From: Thuidium tamariscinum
Taxonomy: Eukaryota; Streptophyta; Bryopsida; Hypnales; Thuidiaceae
DNA length: 64,000 nt
Direction of reading: 5' to 3'
NCBI GenBank assembly: GCA_947034885.2
Contig: OX344751.2
Location: 7,564,001 to 7,628,000, forward strand
Below are positions 23,641-36,081 of the stretch, piece by piece. Position 1 is the stretch's first letter; every line of letters starts with the position of its first letter. The translations under genes and the position numbers were made by a program. The notes below the pieces were generated by a model. The model searched no databases. It saw only the letters and a list, made by a program, of their open reading frames with translations, and was not told where the DNA came from.

Positions 23641-25540
23641 ACCCCCCTTCACCAATGTGCAAAAAATATTATTCATTTTCTATAACATATCAATTATATA
23701 TCATAAAGCTTGTTTATACAATTTTAGTTGTAGTTACGTTTTTAGTGAAGGTAACTAACTTACAATGACCCTCTTTGATGACAAGGTGTAAAATCTCCTA
23801 AATACATGATAATATAACATTTCAATAGTATATTTGTAAGTGAAAGCAACAAAAGAAAATCACTCGGGGGAGAAGTGTTAACAACCAAAAACACTTGAAA
23901 TTTCCATTTCTAATTCAAAGAACAAGAAAAAATTTAATACTTTTTTTTCATATCTAATTATATGATCTTACACTTGATTATTATGAGAAACTTTGACTAC
24001 ATAGATTGCAAGGTATTTTTATCTAAAGTAAAGAAAATAGGAATTTTGCACCTTGCTTAATTAGATTGTTTGGCTTAGAACCTTCTAAATTGAACCTCCT
24101 AAGTGCCCAAGGTACTAAATTTGGATGTCAAAAATACTTTGAAGTTAACCCCTATCTATCCAATCAACTATATATAGTTGATGTGAGGTTTCAAGTCCAT
24201 TTCTGTGCAAGCAGTTAAATTCCTTTGTCTGTTTTTAATTCCAACAATTTAGAAGGTTAACTATTGAAAACTTTCATTTTTCACTAAAATAAGTGCATAT
24301 TTGATTATTGAGAGGTTTTCAAAGGCATGTATTTACTATAAGTGGAATGTAAAGTTTGCCAATTTTACTTCATTTCTTAGCTTTATGCAAAGCTTGGCAA
24401 TTTCATTTGATTTGAAATCTAAAAAACTATATTTATCCATTTGCTTTGAGAATGGTCCCAATGAAAAGCTTAAAGTCTTTTTATGATTTTCACCATTGAA
24501 AATTTAAACATGCAAGTGTTGATTTGAAATTTTTACTTATAAAAAAATTGCATTTCAGCAATTGCAAGGTAGATTGTGTAATGAGTTTGATGTTTTTTGA
24601 TGTGAAATTAAGTTTCTTGGAAGTGCAATTTCCTATGCTAACATTCTTTGTAGTTGTTCATATTACCTCCTATAGTATGTAAAAGTGGTAGAACTTGTCC
24701 AATTGTTAGAATGATGGTTAAATATAGAATAATTATCAATAGAAAAGTGAATATAGTGTAAACATGTTCTTAATGTCAATTAGTTTTTGATTGATGAATT
24801 TAGTAAGGATATAACCTAATTGGTAGATTAGAAAAGACAAGGTTGAACCGTTGCAACCAATTGTGAAAGATACAAGAGTGGGATCAAATGCCAATGGAGT
24901 TAGTTTTCATGCGAGAGAGGCTGGAGCTCCTTCCTATGAGAGGAAGTAAATTATTAGTTTGTTTACGGATTGGAGAATTGAGACAATGTGTAATGATATT
25001 GTTGAAATAATGAAATGTGTTTTGAAAAACTATGATGTGATTGTGACATTAGAAAATAAAAAGATTGATTTGAAAAGACTTGGTGACTTTGAGTAATTGG
25101 AGACTTATAAAAGAAATGTCGTTGTAGAAATTGTAGGATATTACTTGATATAAGAAGGATTTTATATATTCAATCAATCAATTAAATTATTATAAAACAA
25201 TAAGTGACAACCTAATTACACAACCTAGCAAATGACCTCTTTGGATATTTCTCCAATAGGTGAAAAATACTACACCTACACCTCCAATCCCAAAAAACTT
25301 TTAAATGCAAATAAACTTTTAAATGCAAATTTTAAAAACATTGTGGGCAAAAATAGTGTACTAAAAATATAAAATGTACATTTCTCTTGTCATAACATTA
25401 CAACTCCTATGAAATTTTGCACTCAAAATTGGTGCATATACTCATAAAGAAGCTTTATAAATATCTATACGGTTAAAAAAAAAACAATTTGTTTCCTTGG
25501 GATAATTGCAAGTCAATGCTCTTTTTTCATAGTCAAAACA
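23641..25540. other. AT-rich intergenic DNA
   Basis: No gene is supported. A signature-like motif (AACCTCCTAAGTGCCCAAGG) lies at 24091-24110. The frame at 24301-24486 is chance-like. Confidence 0.5.
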
Positions 25541-25554
25541 CTTGAAAAGGCTTG

Positions 25555-26085
25555 GGCACTTCACGGTTAATAAAAACTAACCAAATTGTTATTTTTATAA
25601 GTTTATTTTTATGAAACCTTTTTGAAAGTCTAATTTAAGTATTAAAATCTAATTTTGGAAATGATTGATTGATTTTTAAATTGATTATGATTCTATTCAA
25701 GATTTTGTTTAAGGGCACTATTGCAATTTTGACTTTCCATAGTATTGAAGGCTCTTGGAAATGAACCTCAAATACATTAGATCTTGAAGAAAAAATCACA
25801 TAATTAGAAATTCATTTTTAAAATTGTAGAGATGATTTTGAAAGGCCAAAAATTAATTGGAGTTATGCATGTTAAGCCCTTAGACTTCATATTTTTTTTT
25901 GGATGCAACTTTTTAGATCTTTCAATCCATAAGTATATTGTTGTATTTTCTTTTTCTATGTAATCTCTTAGATGTCTAGATTGAATTTGTAACAATTACA
26001 ATTGAAAAGAAATTTATCAAATTTATCAAAATGTTAACTAGTTGTTTGGGTTGGAAAAAGTCCTTTAGCGTTTAGGGTTAAAAAA
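25555..26085 (+). repeat. Dispersed repeat R2, copy 1 (uninterrupted)
   Basis: Collinear with 59690-60545. Shared blocks include GAAATGATTGATTGATTTT-like sequence, GGCTCTTGGAAATGAA, CTCAAATACA and CTTTCAATCCATAAGT. It runs through the site where the second copy has an insertion, so it shows the empty site. It ends with TTTAGCGTTTAGGGTTAA, a signature variant. Confidence 0.75.
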
Positions 26086-28950
26086 TTTTGAATTGTTGAC
26101 TTTAATTTTTTTTTTAATTTATGTTGAAAAATTGTATTGAGTTTTAAAAACAATTTTGAAAACACTCATTAGATTTTTATCAATAAAAAAATTGTTAAGT
26201 ATTAGCAAGTATGAGATACAAGGAAAAAATAAAATTTTAATAGTTCTAAAATGGAATTGGAGTGCATAGATCCTAATTGTGAGATTGTTCTAGAAAAAAA
26301 AATCCATAGTGTAGAATTTTTTTTTGAATTGTAGAAATTGAGTTTGAAAATGAGTCCTTTAACTTATTTTTTTAGATGATGCAATGATTTGACCCAAAAA
26401 TGCTACAAATTTCACATCACTGATCCCCATAGAACAAACCACACATTTACATGTAGGAAAAAATGTTAGTTTTGAGAAAAAAATTTAAAGTCAAATAAAT
26501 ACAATTTCTTGTGATTCTTTTTTTAATCTTGTATAGCAAATTGCTATTTGTGGCACAAATTTTGTTCCTAATCACCTATTGAAATAAGAAGTATATTCCT
26601 CAAAAGCTAATGTAATTCCCTATCTTAAAAAAATATTTTGAAGATCATTTCGAAAAATTGAGGTAACATGAATCTACCAAAACTCCTAAAAGTCCCAATG
26701 AGAGGATCTTCATTAGGACATTAGGTGTTAACATCATTTTTTTAAATTTCAACCAATCACCTTCTTTAAGACTTCTAATTTCCATCAAATAAATAAAGAT
26801 TGGTTTTCAATTATGAAAATTATATTTTATCCAGAATCTTATATAAATATGTATATGCTAATGACACAATCGTTGCCAATCAATGTAATTACTTTCCAAA
26901 CTTCAAGAAAAGTGCATTGATTAATGTAGTTTAGACTCTTTTTGAATTTATGAAACTACTTAAGATCAATTTTTTTATTTGACTTCTTGTGATGTAATAA
27001 AATATTTTACTACATACACTATATACAAAGAGTATGGGACAATTGGTCAAAGTCATGGTTGAAAGCAGGTTTTTATTCTGGTTTTTGGACACATAATGAT
27101 GTGGCCTTCTTTTCAAGAAGGTTTTAAGTTGACTAGCTCCTTAACTTAGGGGGACGTAAGTGAAGGAGGCCAATTTTGAGTATACAGTTTTGAATATTAT
27201 GTGATTTTTATATGCAATTTTGGCTTTGCATGATAGATGAAATGAGATTTTAGAAGCATGTTGGTAACGGTAAAAAAGGCTAACATTTTTGTCTAGCATT
27301 TCTTGTCACATTTATCCTCATTTTTTCTATAGGATTGAAGCTGCCCATTTTTTTCCAAGAAATTGGGCATTTAATTGCCTAAAAAAAACCCGTGAGTGAA
27401 AGCATGAAACACCGTGCAGTTTTTGTAGCGTTTGCTATAATACTCATGATTTTTCCAGGAGTATTGTATAATTAGAAAAATAATTTTTTTAAATTTAAAA
27501 AATATATTCAATGTATATTTAAGAAGAAGGTACCCTAGAAAGGAACAATGTAGAAAAAATCTTTAAGTAGGAGAACTAGAAAAGTGCAAAATTTCTTGAA
27601 AATAGGTATTTTGACGTTTTAATTTGTAAAAATTAAGGAAAAGATTTTTTTTAGAACTAAAAATCTATATTTTAGAGAACTTTATGATGAAGAGATTTCA
27701 CCAAAATAATGATCTCAAAACCATTTTAAATGTTCAAAAGAACGTGCATAAGGGAGGCATGTTAGCATATATATAGAGGAAGGAAAATAATGATTTTTAA
27801 AATTCTTGTTGATAGAAATATGCCTACCTAGTATAGGAATGGACCATGAAAATTTCACCTTAGATCATTAATTTTGGATACTCCCCAATACTTCAAAACC
27901 CCTAAATTGCAAAGTGTGACAAATTAGCTAAATCGAAATTTAATTATAAAATGATTTTTGAAATTTTTCAAAAAAAAAGGAATTTCATTGCTGCCATATT
28001 AGACATCTCCAATCAAAATTTCAACTTCATTTGGTTCATACTTTAAAATCATAGTCAATGACAACTCCGTGATTCTAAGTGGGATGCAAAATAGTACTAG
28101 TCTTTCATGCTTTTACCCTCATCAACATTCTCTTGTACAATAGAATTTCCATAAGAAAATAGCCTTAGGACTCAAGGAGAGTGTTACATTAGAGAGATTA
28201 TTCTTTTGGAGAGGGGAGTATGACATTCATTATATTTGAATATTTTTTTAGTAGGCTTCAATTTCATTGCACTCATCAATTGAATTAAGTACAATTTCAT
28301 GGCATCTATGCTACATTGCATCAAGTAGGTTGCAATTTCATGGCACTTACACCCTATTGTATCAAATCACATTTACCCAAATCAATTTGGATCCTAAATT
28401 CAAAAAAAGTTGTTTTTTCTATATTTTACTCATTTTGTACATCTTCAATGCGTCCAAGAGGGAACCAAAAGAACAACATATAACGGCTTCGGAGTGTTTA
28501 TTGGTGTACAAAAGTTCACATTTATTATAGAAGTTCTATTAGGGTTTTCTTAAGCAATAAAATTTTCAATTTCTTTTTTAAGACCAATAATTTTAAGCAT
28601 ATAGAAGAAGAAAAATGAGGATAAATGTGTAAAAAATGCCAAACTATAATTGTGGCCTTGCACACCGTTGCCACAAATACTTCCAAAACTTCATTTCATA
28701 TATTATGCAAAGCCAAAAATTGCATCAAAAATTACTTATATAAAATTGTATTCTCAAGATTGGCCTCCTTCAATTAAAGCCACCAATATGACAGAACCAC
28801 ACAACTCAAAACCTTCTTATTTGAACCATTTGTTAAAATAGAAAGGCCATATAACCATCTATATTTTAAGCCTAAAGCCCTGAACAATGTCTTTTGAAAT
28901 TATAAATTTTTTATGCAGCTCACTACGGATAGAGTTTTTTTTCTTTCTTT
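26086..28950. other. AT-rich intergenic DNA
   Basis: No gene is supported on either strand. Scattered A/T runs and short chance frames (for example 26931-27116 and 28267-28530) lack recognisable domains. Confidence 0.5.
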
Positions 28951-29324
28951 GAAATTTTGATACAATGTGTGCCCGAGGAGTAGCTTTAAGGCCCGACAAT
29001 TTTCATAACTTTTGACTTCACAGTTAAAAAGTTATGGCAGGATATGCTATTTTCTTTACTCGGCGGGCAGCCCGGGCAGCTGGAAAAAAAATTCAAAAAA
29101 ACTTTTTTTCTTAAAGTGAAATTTCAAATTGATTCTTTAGATTTATACAGACATGGGAAGCTTTGAATCAATCCATTCCGATCAATGAGTCAAAAGTTAT
29201 GAAGATTTTGAGTTTGGGGTAGTTTGCGGCCAGTTATAGAATCTCTACAGTACAAAAAAAGTTTGAAATTCTTCATTTAATTCAATTTTTCATATTTTTG
29301 AAAAAAAAAAAAAAGAGAAGGTGT

Positions 29325-29810
29325 AGAATGTTTATTACAACATTTTAACCATTGGGATTGAAAATTTTCAATTCCATGAATAAAATGTTCACAATTTAGT
29401 ATTTTGGCTCATTTTTTACTTCTTTCTACTTACTTATTTTTCCCTATATGTTGTACAATTCCAAATGGTTTGAAATTTTTTGAGAATGTAGCCAATTTTC
29501 ATTGAAGTATGAATTCAAAGAGTAACCACCATTTTGAATTTTTTTTCACACAAATGTGACCTTGTGAAGTGCAACTGCCCGGATTTTCGCAGGGATAAAA
29601 AAACATTTTTTGTCAATTCAAATGCTTATATCTTGCAATCTACACGGTGGAAATTTCTGAAATTGTTTCCACATGTTTACAAACCACCTTACTACAAGAT
29701 CCTATGGTTACATGAGTCAAAAATGTTTTAAGAGAAAAATTGCACTTGTATTAGAAATGGCAATTTTGGAGCATTTTTGGTGAAACATAGTCAAAAACCT
29801 TTAGGGGTTA
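29325..29810 (+). repeat. Dispersed repeat R3, left copy of inverted pair
   Basis: Matches the reverse complement of 32140-32620. Shared blocks include CAAATGTGACCTTGTGAAGT and GGCAATTTTGGAGCAT. It ends in AAACCTTTAGGGGTTAAG, the recurring signature, facing the interior. Confidence 0.8.
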
Positions 29811-29930
29811 AGACATGTTGTTTGTTGGTTTGGTTGGTTTGTGACATTTAGATCTCTTGGACTATGCGTCCCCAAGTAGTGTTTTTCACACCATTAGAAA
29901 GCTCTTGGCAAGGACAGATGCACACAACGG

Positions 29931-30172
29931 TGCTAGTATATGAATATGAAAGTGTGAGCATGTAAGCCCATATGTGAGCCTTGAACACATATATAAATAG
30001 ATATCATGCAATCATCAAAGTTGTTTATAACATAAATACCTATAATATAGGTATTATAGCATAGATGCACTATTGACATAGAAGGTAATTATAATTATAT
30101 AGAAACTTATATCATAGGTTGGTGTATCATCTTCTAAGCTCATGGGCTCACACTTCTAAACTCACATAATAA
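29931..30172 (+). mobile_element. MITE family B, copy 2
   Basis: Starts TGCTAGTATATGAATATG. The interior AAATACCTATAATATAGG block matches copy 1, and it ends in a weaker CTCACATAATAA terminus. Confidence 0.75.
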
Positions 30173-30495
30173 TCCCCCTCAGGGTGCATGGGCTTTGTTT
30201 TGTAGTGTTCTAACTTACAATGGGAAAGTTATGAGTTTTTGAACTACTTTTTATTCTAAAAATTTAGAAAATCACTTCTACTTATATTTTGGTGGCAATC
30301 TTGGTACCATCATAAAGCCCTTGGGAAGGAGGGGTGCACCAGTTTGGTTTCATGGCCTTTGGACCTATGGTGAAAGTTATTGAATTTCAAAGTTTTTATG
30401 CATTCAAAAATTAGAAAATTATTTTTACTTTGATTTTGACTGTGGCAACAACAGTAGTTTGTCTGATAACCAAAAAAATCCATTGAGCTCTACTG
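30173..30495 (+). repeat. Degenerate repeat related to 47290-47450
   Basis: Blocks such as GGTACCAT, AGGGGTGCA and GGCTTTGTTTTGT occur here and at 47290-47450 in the same general arrangement. No coding signal. Confidence 0.45.
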
Positions 30496-30813
30496 TAAGG
30501 TAGGAGGCTCGAACTTCGACAGGGCATTTAGAACCAAACATGGCTCAAAGGTACATTTTGCTTTCTGCAATATTTCAAAATGTACAAATTGTGTACATTC
30601 TAGGTGGTGGTTGCTTTTAGAGCCCTATGACTTTCAACTTCAAAATTTCATAACTAATTCCACAAAGATTCAAAAAACATGAAACAACTTGGGTTGGATG
30701 TCATCTCCTCTTGTCTTTCAAAGAAAATTTATTAAAAAATATTTCAAGATGTTTTCCCTCCCCAAAATTCAGCTTCAGCGCTTAGACTGTCGCTTTATGG
30801 ACCTCCTACCTTA
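30496..30813. mobile_element. TIR element, family C copy 1
   Basis: Perfect 12-bp terminal inverted repeats TAAGGTAGGAGG ... CCTCCTACCTTA. The interior matches 48150-48400 and 48540-48760 (GTACAAATTGTGTACATT-like, AACTTGGGTTGGATG-like and CATGGACCTCCT blocks). No coding capacity. Confidence 0.85.
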
Positions 30814-30829
30814 TTTGGAGAAAGACCAA

Positions 30830-32110
30830 AGAAGGTGATATTAGAGAGGTCTGGAACGATCTGCTGACACCCAGAGCTGCATCCACATGTGGAGGAAAGA
30901 GAAATTGTTGATTAGGTGTCATTGACTCCTCCCCCAGTCCCCAGGCAGGGAGGAAGTTAACGTACCTTCCCTTGAGATTGGAGCAATCTGAATTGTTGCA
31001 TAATCAGATTCTGACCAGCCCATTGATCCCATTGTTGCAAGACGGAGATTCGGTCTTGTCGATCGAACTGACCACACTATCCCGACCGTGACTTGCTCCT
31101 AATTGCACTGGCGAAGGCCGGCAGTTCGATCGCAGGACGTACCGGCAGAACACACATGGAAAGCTACGATAGGGTCTGTCTGAAACACAATTGCGCACAC
31201 ACTGGGGTACTGAAGGACCCACAGACGCAATAATCGCAAGTGTTATGGCTAAATTTAGAACGTTACTGCAGAGGTCTTTGTTTTTTTGAAAGTAACCGGA
31301 GTTCATTCCAGAGCTGAGCACAAAACAAACGACGGAGAGCCGAGGGCCAACGCTAAGTTACACGAAGAGCTCATGGGCGGCGGGGTTTCTTCACTGCATA
31401 AGTTTCTTGAAATATCAACGGTAGTTGATCGAGTGACCAACGAAAAAGCGTTAATCTGTAGTGTTGAAATTGAAAAGTTTAGCGCTGGTTTCAGCATAAT
31501 TAGTTGTGAAATTAAACCCATTTCGCACCACTGCCCCATGCATGGCCGGTCGTTCGGCAAAACCTCAGAAACTCAGATGAATTACAGTCGCCCGGTTTGT
31601 TTCCAGGCCACCTGCGGCTTTGAACTTTGCCCCTTCTGCTACGAAATGAATTGCGTTTCATTTATTGTTTTCTTTTCTTTTTCGAATCAAATGATCGAAA
31701 CGGACTTTCGTTTCCAAGAAAATTTGAAAATGAACTCATCAGTCAGAAGTTGGGTCCCGGCACCCATATCCCCAGCACGTCTGAATCTTCAATGCTCCAA
31801 ATACCTGCCAATCTGCCAATATTGAATAAGTTAAGGGCCTGTCTGCCTCCAACAGCTCATGCAAGATCACACAACTCTCGAGCTTTATTTTTCTTGAGGC
31901 CATTGATGGAAAACCTGACTGAAACATTCTTCTTCTGCGCGCGACAATGTCAGGACGGTGGTCCAAGGCTTAACTTTCTCCATGGCAGAGGCCGCCGCCC
32001 GGCGCCCGGCGGGTGGAATTAACTTAACTTACAGGTCGGGCTACAGCTGCTTGACATCGACCTCGACATCTGCAGTCAGTCTGCACTTGACGTAACGTGG
32101 AAGGGAAGTA
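30830..32110. other. GC-richer island without recognisable gene
   Basis: Composition, CG-dinucleotide content and absence of long A/T runs set this off from both flanks. Open frames on both strands (31004-31321 minus, 31286-31825 plus, 31627-32022 plus) show no family motif and conflict with each other. It could be a remnant gene, a noncoding RNA locus or captured sequence. It lies between the inverted R3 copies. Confidence 0.4.
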
Positions 32111-32139
32111 AGTGGACAATCATGGCTATTATCATCCAT

Positions 32140-32620
32140 CAAGTTCCTTGACTATGTTTCCACCAAAGATGCTCCAAAATTGCCAAATGTGGTACAAGTA
32201 CCACATTTTGGAAAAGAAAACATTTTCGGACATATGGAAGTGTAGGACATGCTGATTAAAAAACATGTGGAAAAAATTTCAGAAATTTCCATCAAGTGAA
32301 GTGCAAGATATTAGTATTTGAATTAGCATAAACTCCTTTGCGGGGTTGTGCAAAAAAAAACAAGTTATTGCACTTCACAAGGTCACATTTGAATGAAAAA
32401 GCGTCTTGAATGGTGGTGCTTCTTTGAATTTTTTCTTTAAGGCAAGTTGGCTATATGCTTGAAAATTTTCAAATCATTTGGAAATGTACAACGTAGAGGA
32501 AAAAAATAGTAAGCAAAATAAAGTAGAAAATGATTGAAAATACTAAATGGCTAAGAATTTTGTTATGGAATTAGAAAGGCCAATCTTAATGGTTGCAATA
32601 TTGTAATAAACAATCCACAT
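32140..32620 (-). repeat. Dispersed repeat R3, right copy (inverted)
   Basis: Reverse complement of 29325-29805, with CACTTCACAAGGTCACATTT and ATGCTCCAAAATTGCC shared. Together the two copies form inward-facing arms about 2.3 kb apart. Confidence 0.8.
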
Positions 32621-34905
32621 ACTATGATTTTTTTTTTTAAATTGAAAATTGAGTAAAATAAAGAAACTTAAAGGTTTATTTTAGGATGGAGAATCTATAA
32701 CTACCATTGAACAAAAAATCCTTGTAACTTTTGGCTCATTGATCAAAATATAATGTTTAAAATTTTTTCACACATATTTAAATTTAAAAAAATCCATTTC
32801 AAATATTTTTTTATGGAACAAGAATTTTTTTTTTATATGCTAGAACTATCCATTTATAGAAAAAAATAATATGTTAGGCTATAATTTTTTATGTACATTT
32901 TCAAATGTTCTGATTCTTAGTGCACATCAAAGACATTCCTTGTCTACACCTATTTAAATTTGGTCCTACAATGTAGATATCTCTAATCACTCGTACATGT
33001 CCAAAATTGCTATATTGTCAAATTTAGTAAGTTGTTTTTTTAGACATTAACACATATATACACCTCATGTACCAATATTATACATTTGTATTTTAGAAAT
33101 ATATGCCTCTAGTACATGTATGATGGCAAAAGAAGAAAAGAAATTTACAAATTGATTATTTGGATTTGGCGTAATTTAAAAAGCTTACGACCTATTTTTA
33201 ACTACTTAAAGGATTCTATATAGCTATTGATTAGGTTTGGTGAAAACAAATATTCCTCAAGGAGGGCGGAAATAGACTCTAGACAAAATTGAATTCGTTT
33301 TTTCATTTTTTTGCCCAAGAACAAAATCAATGTGAATTTTTTCATCAAGATTATATGAAACCTATTTTTTTATATAGGCGTGTCTAATTTTGACTAAAGG
33401 TTGGTTAGAAATTTGACAAGAAATCAACGACTCATAAGACATCTTAATTGAACATGTATGCATGCCTACTTGGTACAAAAATACAACAATCTAGATTCTA
33501 GAAGTAGGAAGGTAATTGAGAAGGGGTTGGCTATTTTTTCCTCTAAATAGCTAAGGCCTTTTTGAACTCTCTGGCAATTGCTCTAAATTGAACAAGAATG
33601 CAACATTTGAATAAGTTTATTAAGAAAATTAAATTGTAACCATGTGCATTCAAATTAGACATGTTAAAGATCACATGGGAAAAGAAAACACAACATTATT
33701 ACTTCTAGATTAAAAGATTATAATGTTTGTTCATATAAAGGTGATAAAATTGTAAAAGTGATATGAAATCTTTCAATCCTCATCTCACATGTAAAATTTA
33801 GGAAAATTGATCACCAACAAAATATGAGGTTAAAGGACACATATGCATTACCCCACTCAATGTAAGTCTTTTTAAAATCTTCTCAACATCTATTTCAACC
33901 TTGAAAGGACAATTGTCTATTGAACGGACAATTGAAAATCTAGATAAGGTTTTTGTGAAGCCAATTTTGGTCAAATGTTCATAATATTTGACGCAAGTTG
34001 AGAAAATATATCCCCTAAATGGAAATCTAAATTTTTTTTATTAGGTCCTTGAATCAAAAGTTATATTGTCCGAAACTTTTTGGAAGGATTGGACAACTTT
34101 TGCAAAACTATTCTTGTAGCTAGGGCTCAAATTTGGCAAGTATGTAACTTTATTGTATAAGATGCAAATCTTTTTTTGAAAAAAATATGTTTAGTGTAAA
34201 AAACTCACCTTAGGAAGAGTTAAAGGTTGGTGGCCCTATTATGCAAGGTCAATTTTTTTTTTTCGTTCTAACTTCAAGCATTATACTCTTTCAATCCAAG
34301 TGATCAAAGTTTTTGAAATTTTTTCCACACATTCCCATAGTAGTCTAGTATAAATTTGTACATTGAATTTTGAAAACAAACAAACAAACAAAAATACTTG
34401 TGTTTCATTGTTGAAAAAAATAGTAGTTTTTGACAAATTTTGCCCAAAATAAGCCTTCAACCTTTAAGAATTAAACGAATTTCTGATTTTATTTTTTCTT
34501 CAAAGTTTAGTATTCATGAGGCTTGATTTCAAGAGCTTTCAATATTAGAAAGTCAAAATGTACAATAGACAACCCTATATAAAATCTTCAATAGAAAAAT
34601 CGTAAATTCATGAGCAATTAATTTCAAATTAAATTGGAAGTTTGATCCTAAAACTTAACCTCTAAAAGCATTTTCAAATATATAAACTATTCCAATATAC
34701 TTTTTAAGAAAATTATTTCATATAGTTTCAACTCAATCCACTATGACAATTTAAACCTCAAACTTTATACTTGTAATTTGTATAGTTAGAGGGATTCAAA
34801 GTATATGAGTCTAATAAAACTAACTATTTAATTTTCACTTTGCATAATAATATCTTATAATTAATATGGTCAAAGTGTTTGAAACTTTCTACTCACATTT
34901 TTACA
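32621..34905. other. AT-rich intergenic DNA
   Basis: No gene is supported. A CAAA microsatellite, (ACAA)n, lies at about 34376-34391. A diverged signature-like CAACCTTTAAGAATTAA occurs near 34458. Confidence 0.5.
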
Positions 34906-34911
34906 TAAGTC

Positions 34912-35293
34912 TAAGGTAGCCAACCCATTTCCGATCACCTACCTATTTCCAATCTATAGGCTGCTTCCTTTCCGTGAAATTGTGGTGCATCTCCCAAAGC
35001 AATTGTGGCACATTAGGATTGGTTGTAAGGCTCTCATTAATGCGATCAGCCCTTGGTGGATTTTGCTATCAGCCTATGGTCAGAAATTGTAAGGTCTATA
35101 TTACCATTATAGGTCAAGAAGATTCTTCTACTAAAAAATTCATAGTAATTACATTTTGTGTAATAAAATTCTAAAAAAATATGCTACACTTCCAAACTTT
35201 ATTTCTATACATGGGAAAAATTTTGCAATAAAAAAAACTGCACTCCAACTATGTGTAATTGCTTAAGTGATCAGAAATAGGTCGGCTACCTTA
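34912..35293. mobile_element. TIR element, family A
   Basis: The ends are TAAGGTAGCCAACCCATTTC and its near reverse complement GAAATAGGTCGGCTACCTTA, continuing into GATCAC, giving about 26-bp inverted repeats. The interior has only a short chance frame. A degenerate relative sits at 18960-19215. Confidence 0.88.
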
Positions 35294-35761
35294 ATGCATG
35301 ATCAAATGTTGAATATGCAAAAGAAATGATTGTTTTTCATAGTAGTTCTTTGAACTAAAAATGGGGGTTTCAAATCATTTTTTTGATGAAACATAGTTAT
35401 CTATATTATGTTGTTATTTGATTCTTCAACCACAATATAAAAAATTATCTAAATATAATATGGGAAAAAATAATAATTGGGACTAGAATTTCCACTTTTT
35501 GAATAATACTCTTGTTTTCACCCATGATGAATTTATTAAAAAAAACAATGTTTTTTTTCCATACAAATATTCTTTATTTTTTCTTCAATAAATCAATTTA
35601 GCATCAAATTTCTACAAACGAATATGAAAATCTTTAAATTTACAAGATGTAATATTATTTTTAATAAATTAAATTAAATGATTTACATTTGATTAGAGTG
35701 TCTAGTGGATTTTGAAATGAAAATATTGAAGCTTCACAACATGATTAAGGTAGGAAGCTAG
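35294..35761. other. AT-rich intergenic DNA
   Basis: No gene or clear repeat is seen. Confidence 0.5.
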
Positions 35762-35956
35762 CATAAGAGGATTTTTAGCTACTCTGGAAGACCGTGAGTT
35801 ATCAGGCCATGGGAACTCTCTGAACGCTGCCACTGAGGCGATCTGATGTGGCCAAGAGGCTGCCACATCAGATAATCATATTTAATTAATATTTTAATAT
35901 TATTTTTTGAAAAAAAAAAAATTTAAAATTTTTTAAAATTAAAATTTTTTTTAATA

Positions 35957-35992
<36 letters not shown>

Positions 35993-36081
35993 TATTTTTT
36001 TTATTTTTTTAATCTGACGCGTTCGTAGACAGGGGAACAGGGCTGAAACGGTCTCCTGAAGCCCTGAAAAATCCTCTTATG
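35762..36081. mobile_element. TIR element, family D copy 1
   Basis: Perfect 15-bp ends CATAAGAGGATTTTT ... AAAAATCCTCTTATG. An internal hairpin, TCTGATGTGGC...GCCACATCAGA, lies at about 35841-35872, followed by a pure A/T core (about 35880-36010). A relative is at 62870-63170. Confidence 0.88.

Noticed and set aside
23411-30172. CRISPR-like spaced repeats
   Set aside because: The repeated blocks are diverged MITEs with TIRs, not identical direct repeats with regular spacers, and the genome is eukaryotic.
31286-31825. 179-codon frame in the GC-richer island as a gene
   Set aside because: No domain, conflicts with minus-strand frames of similar length, and no convincing splice partners.
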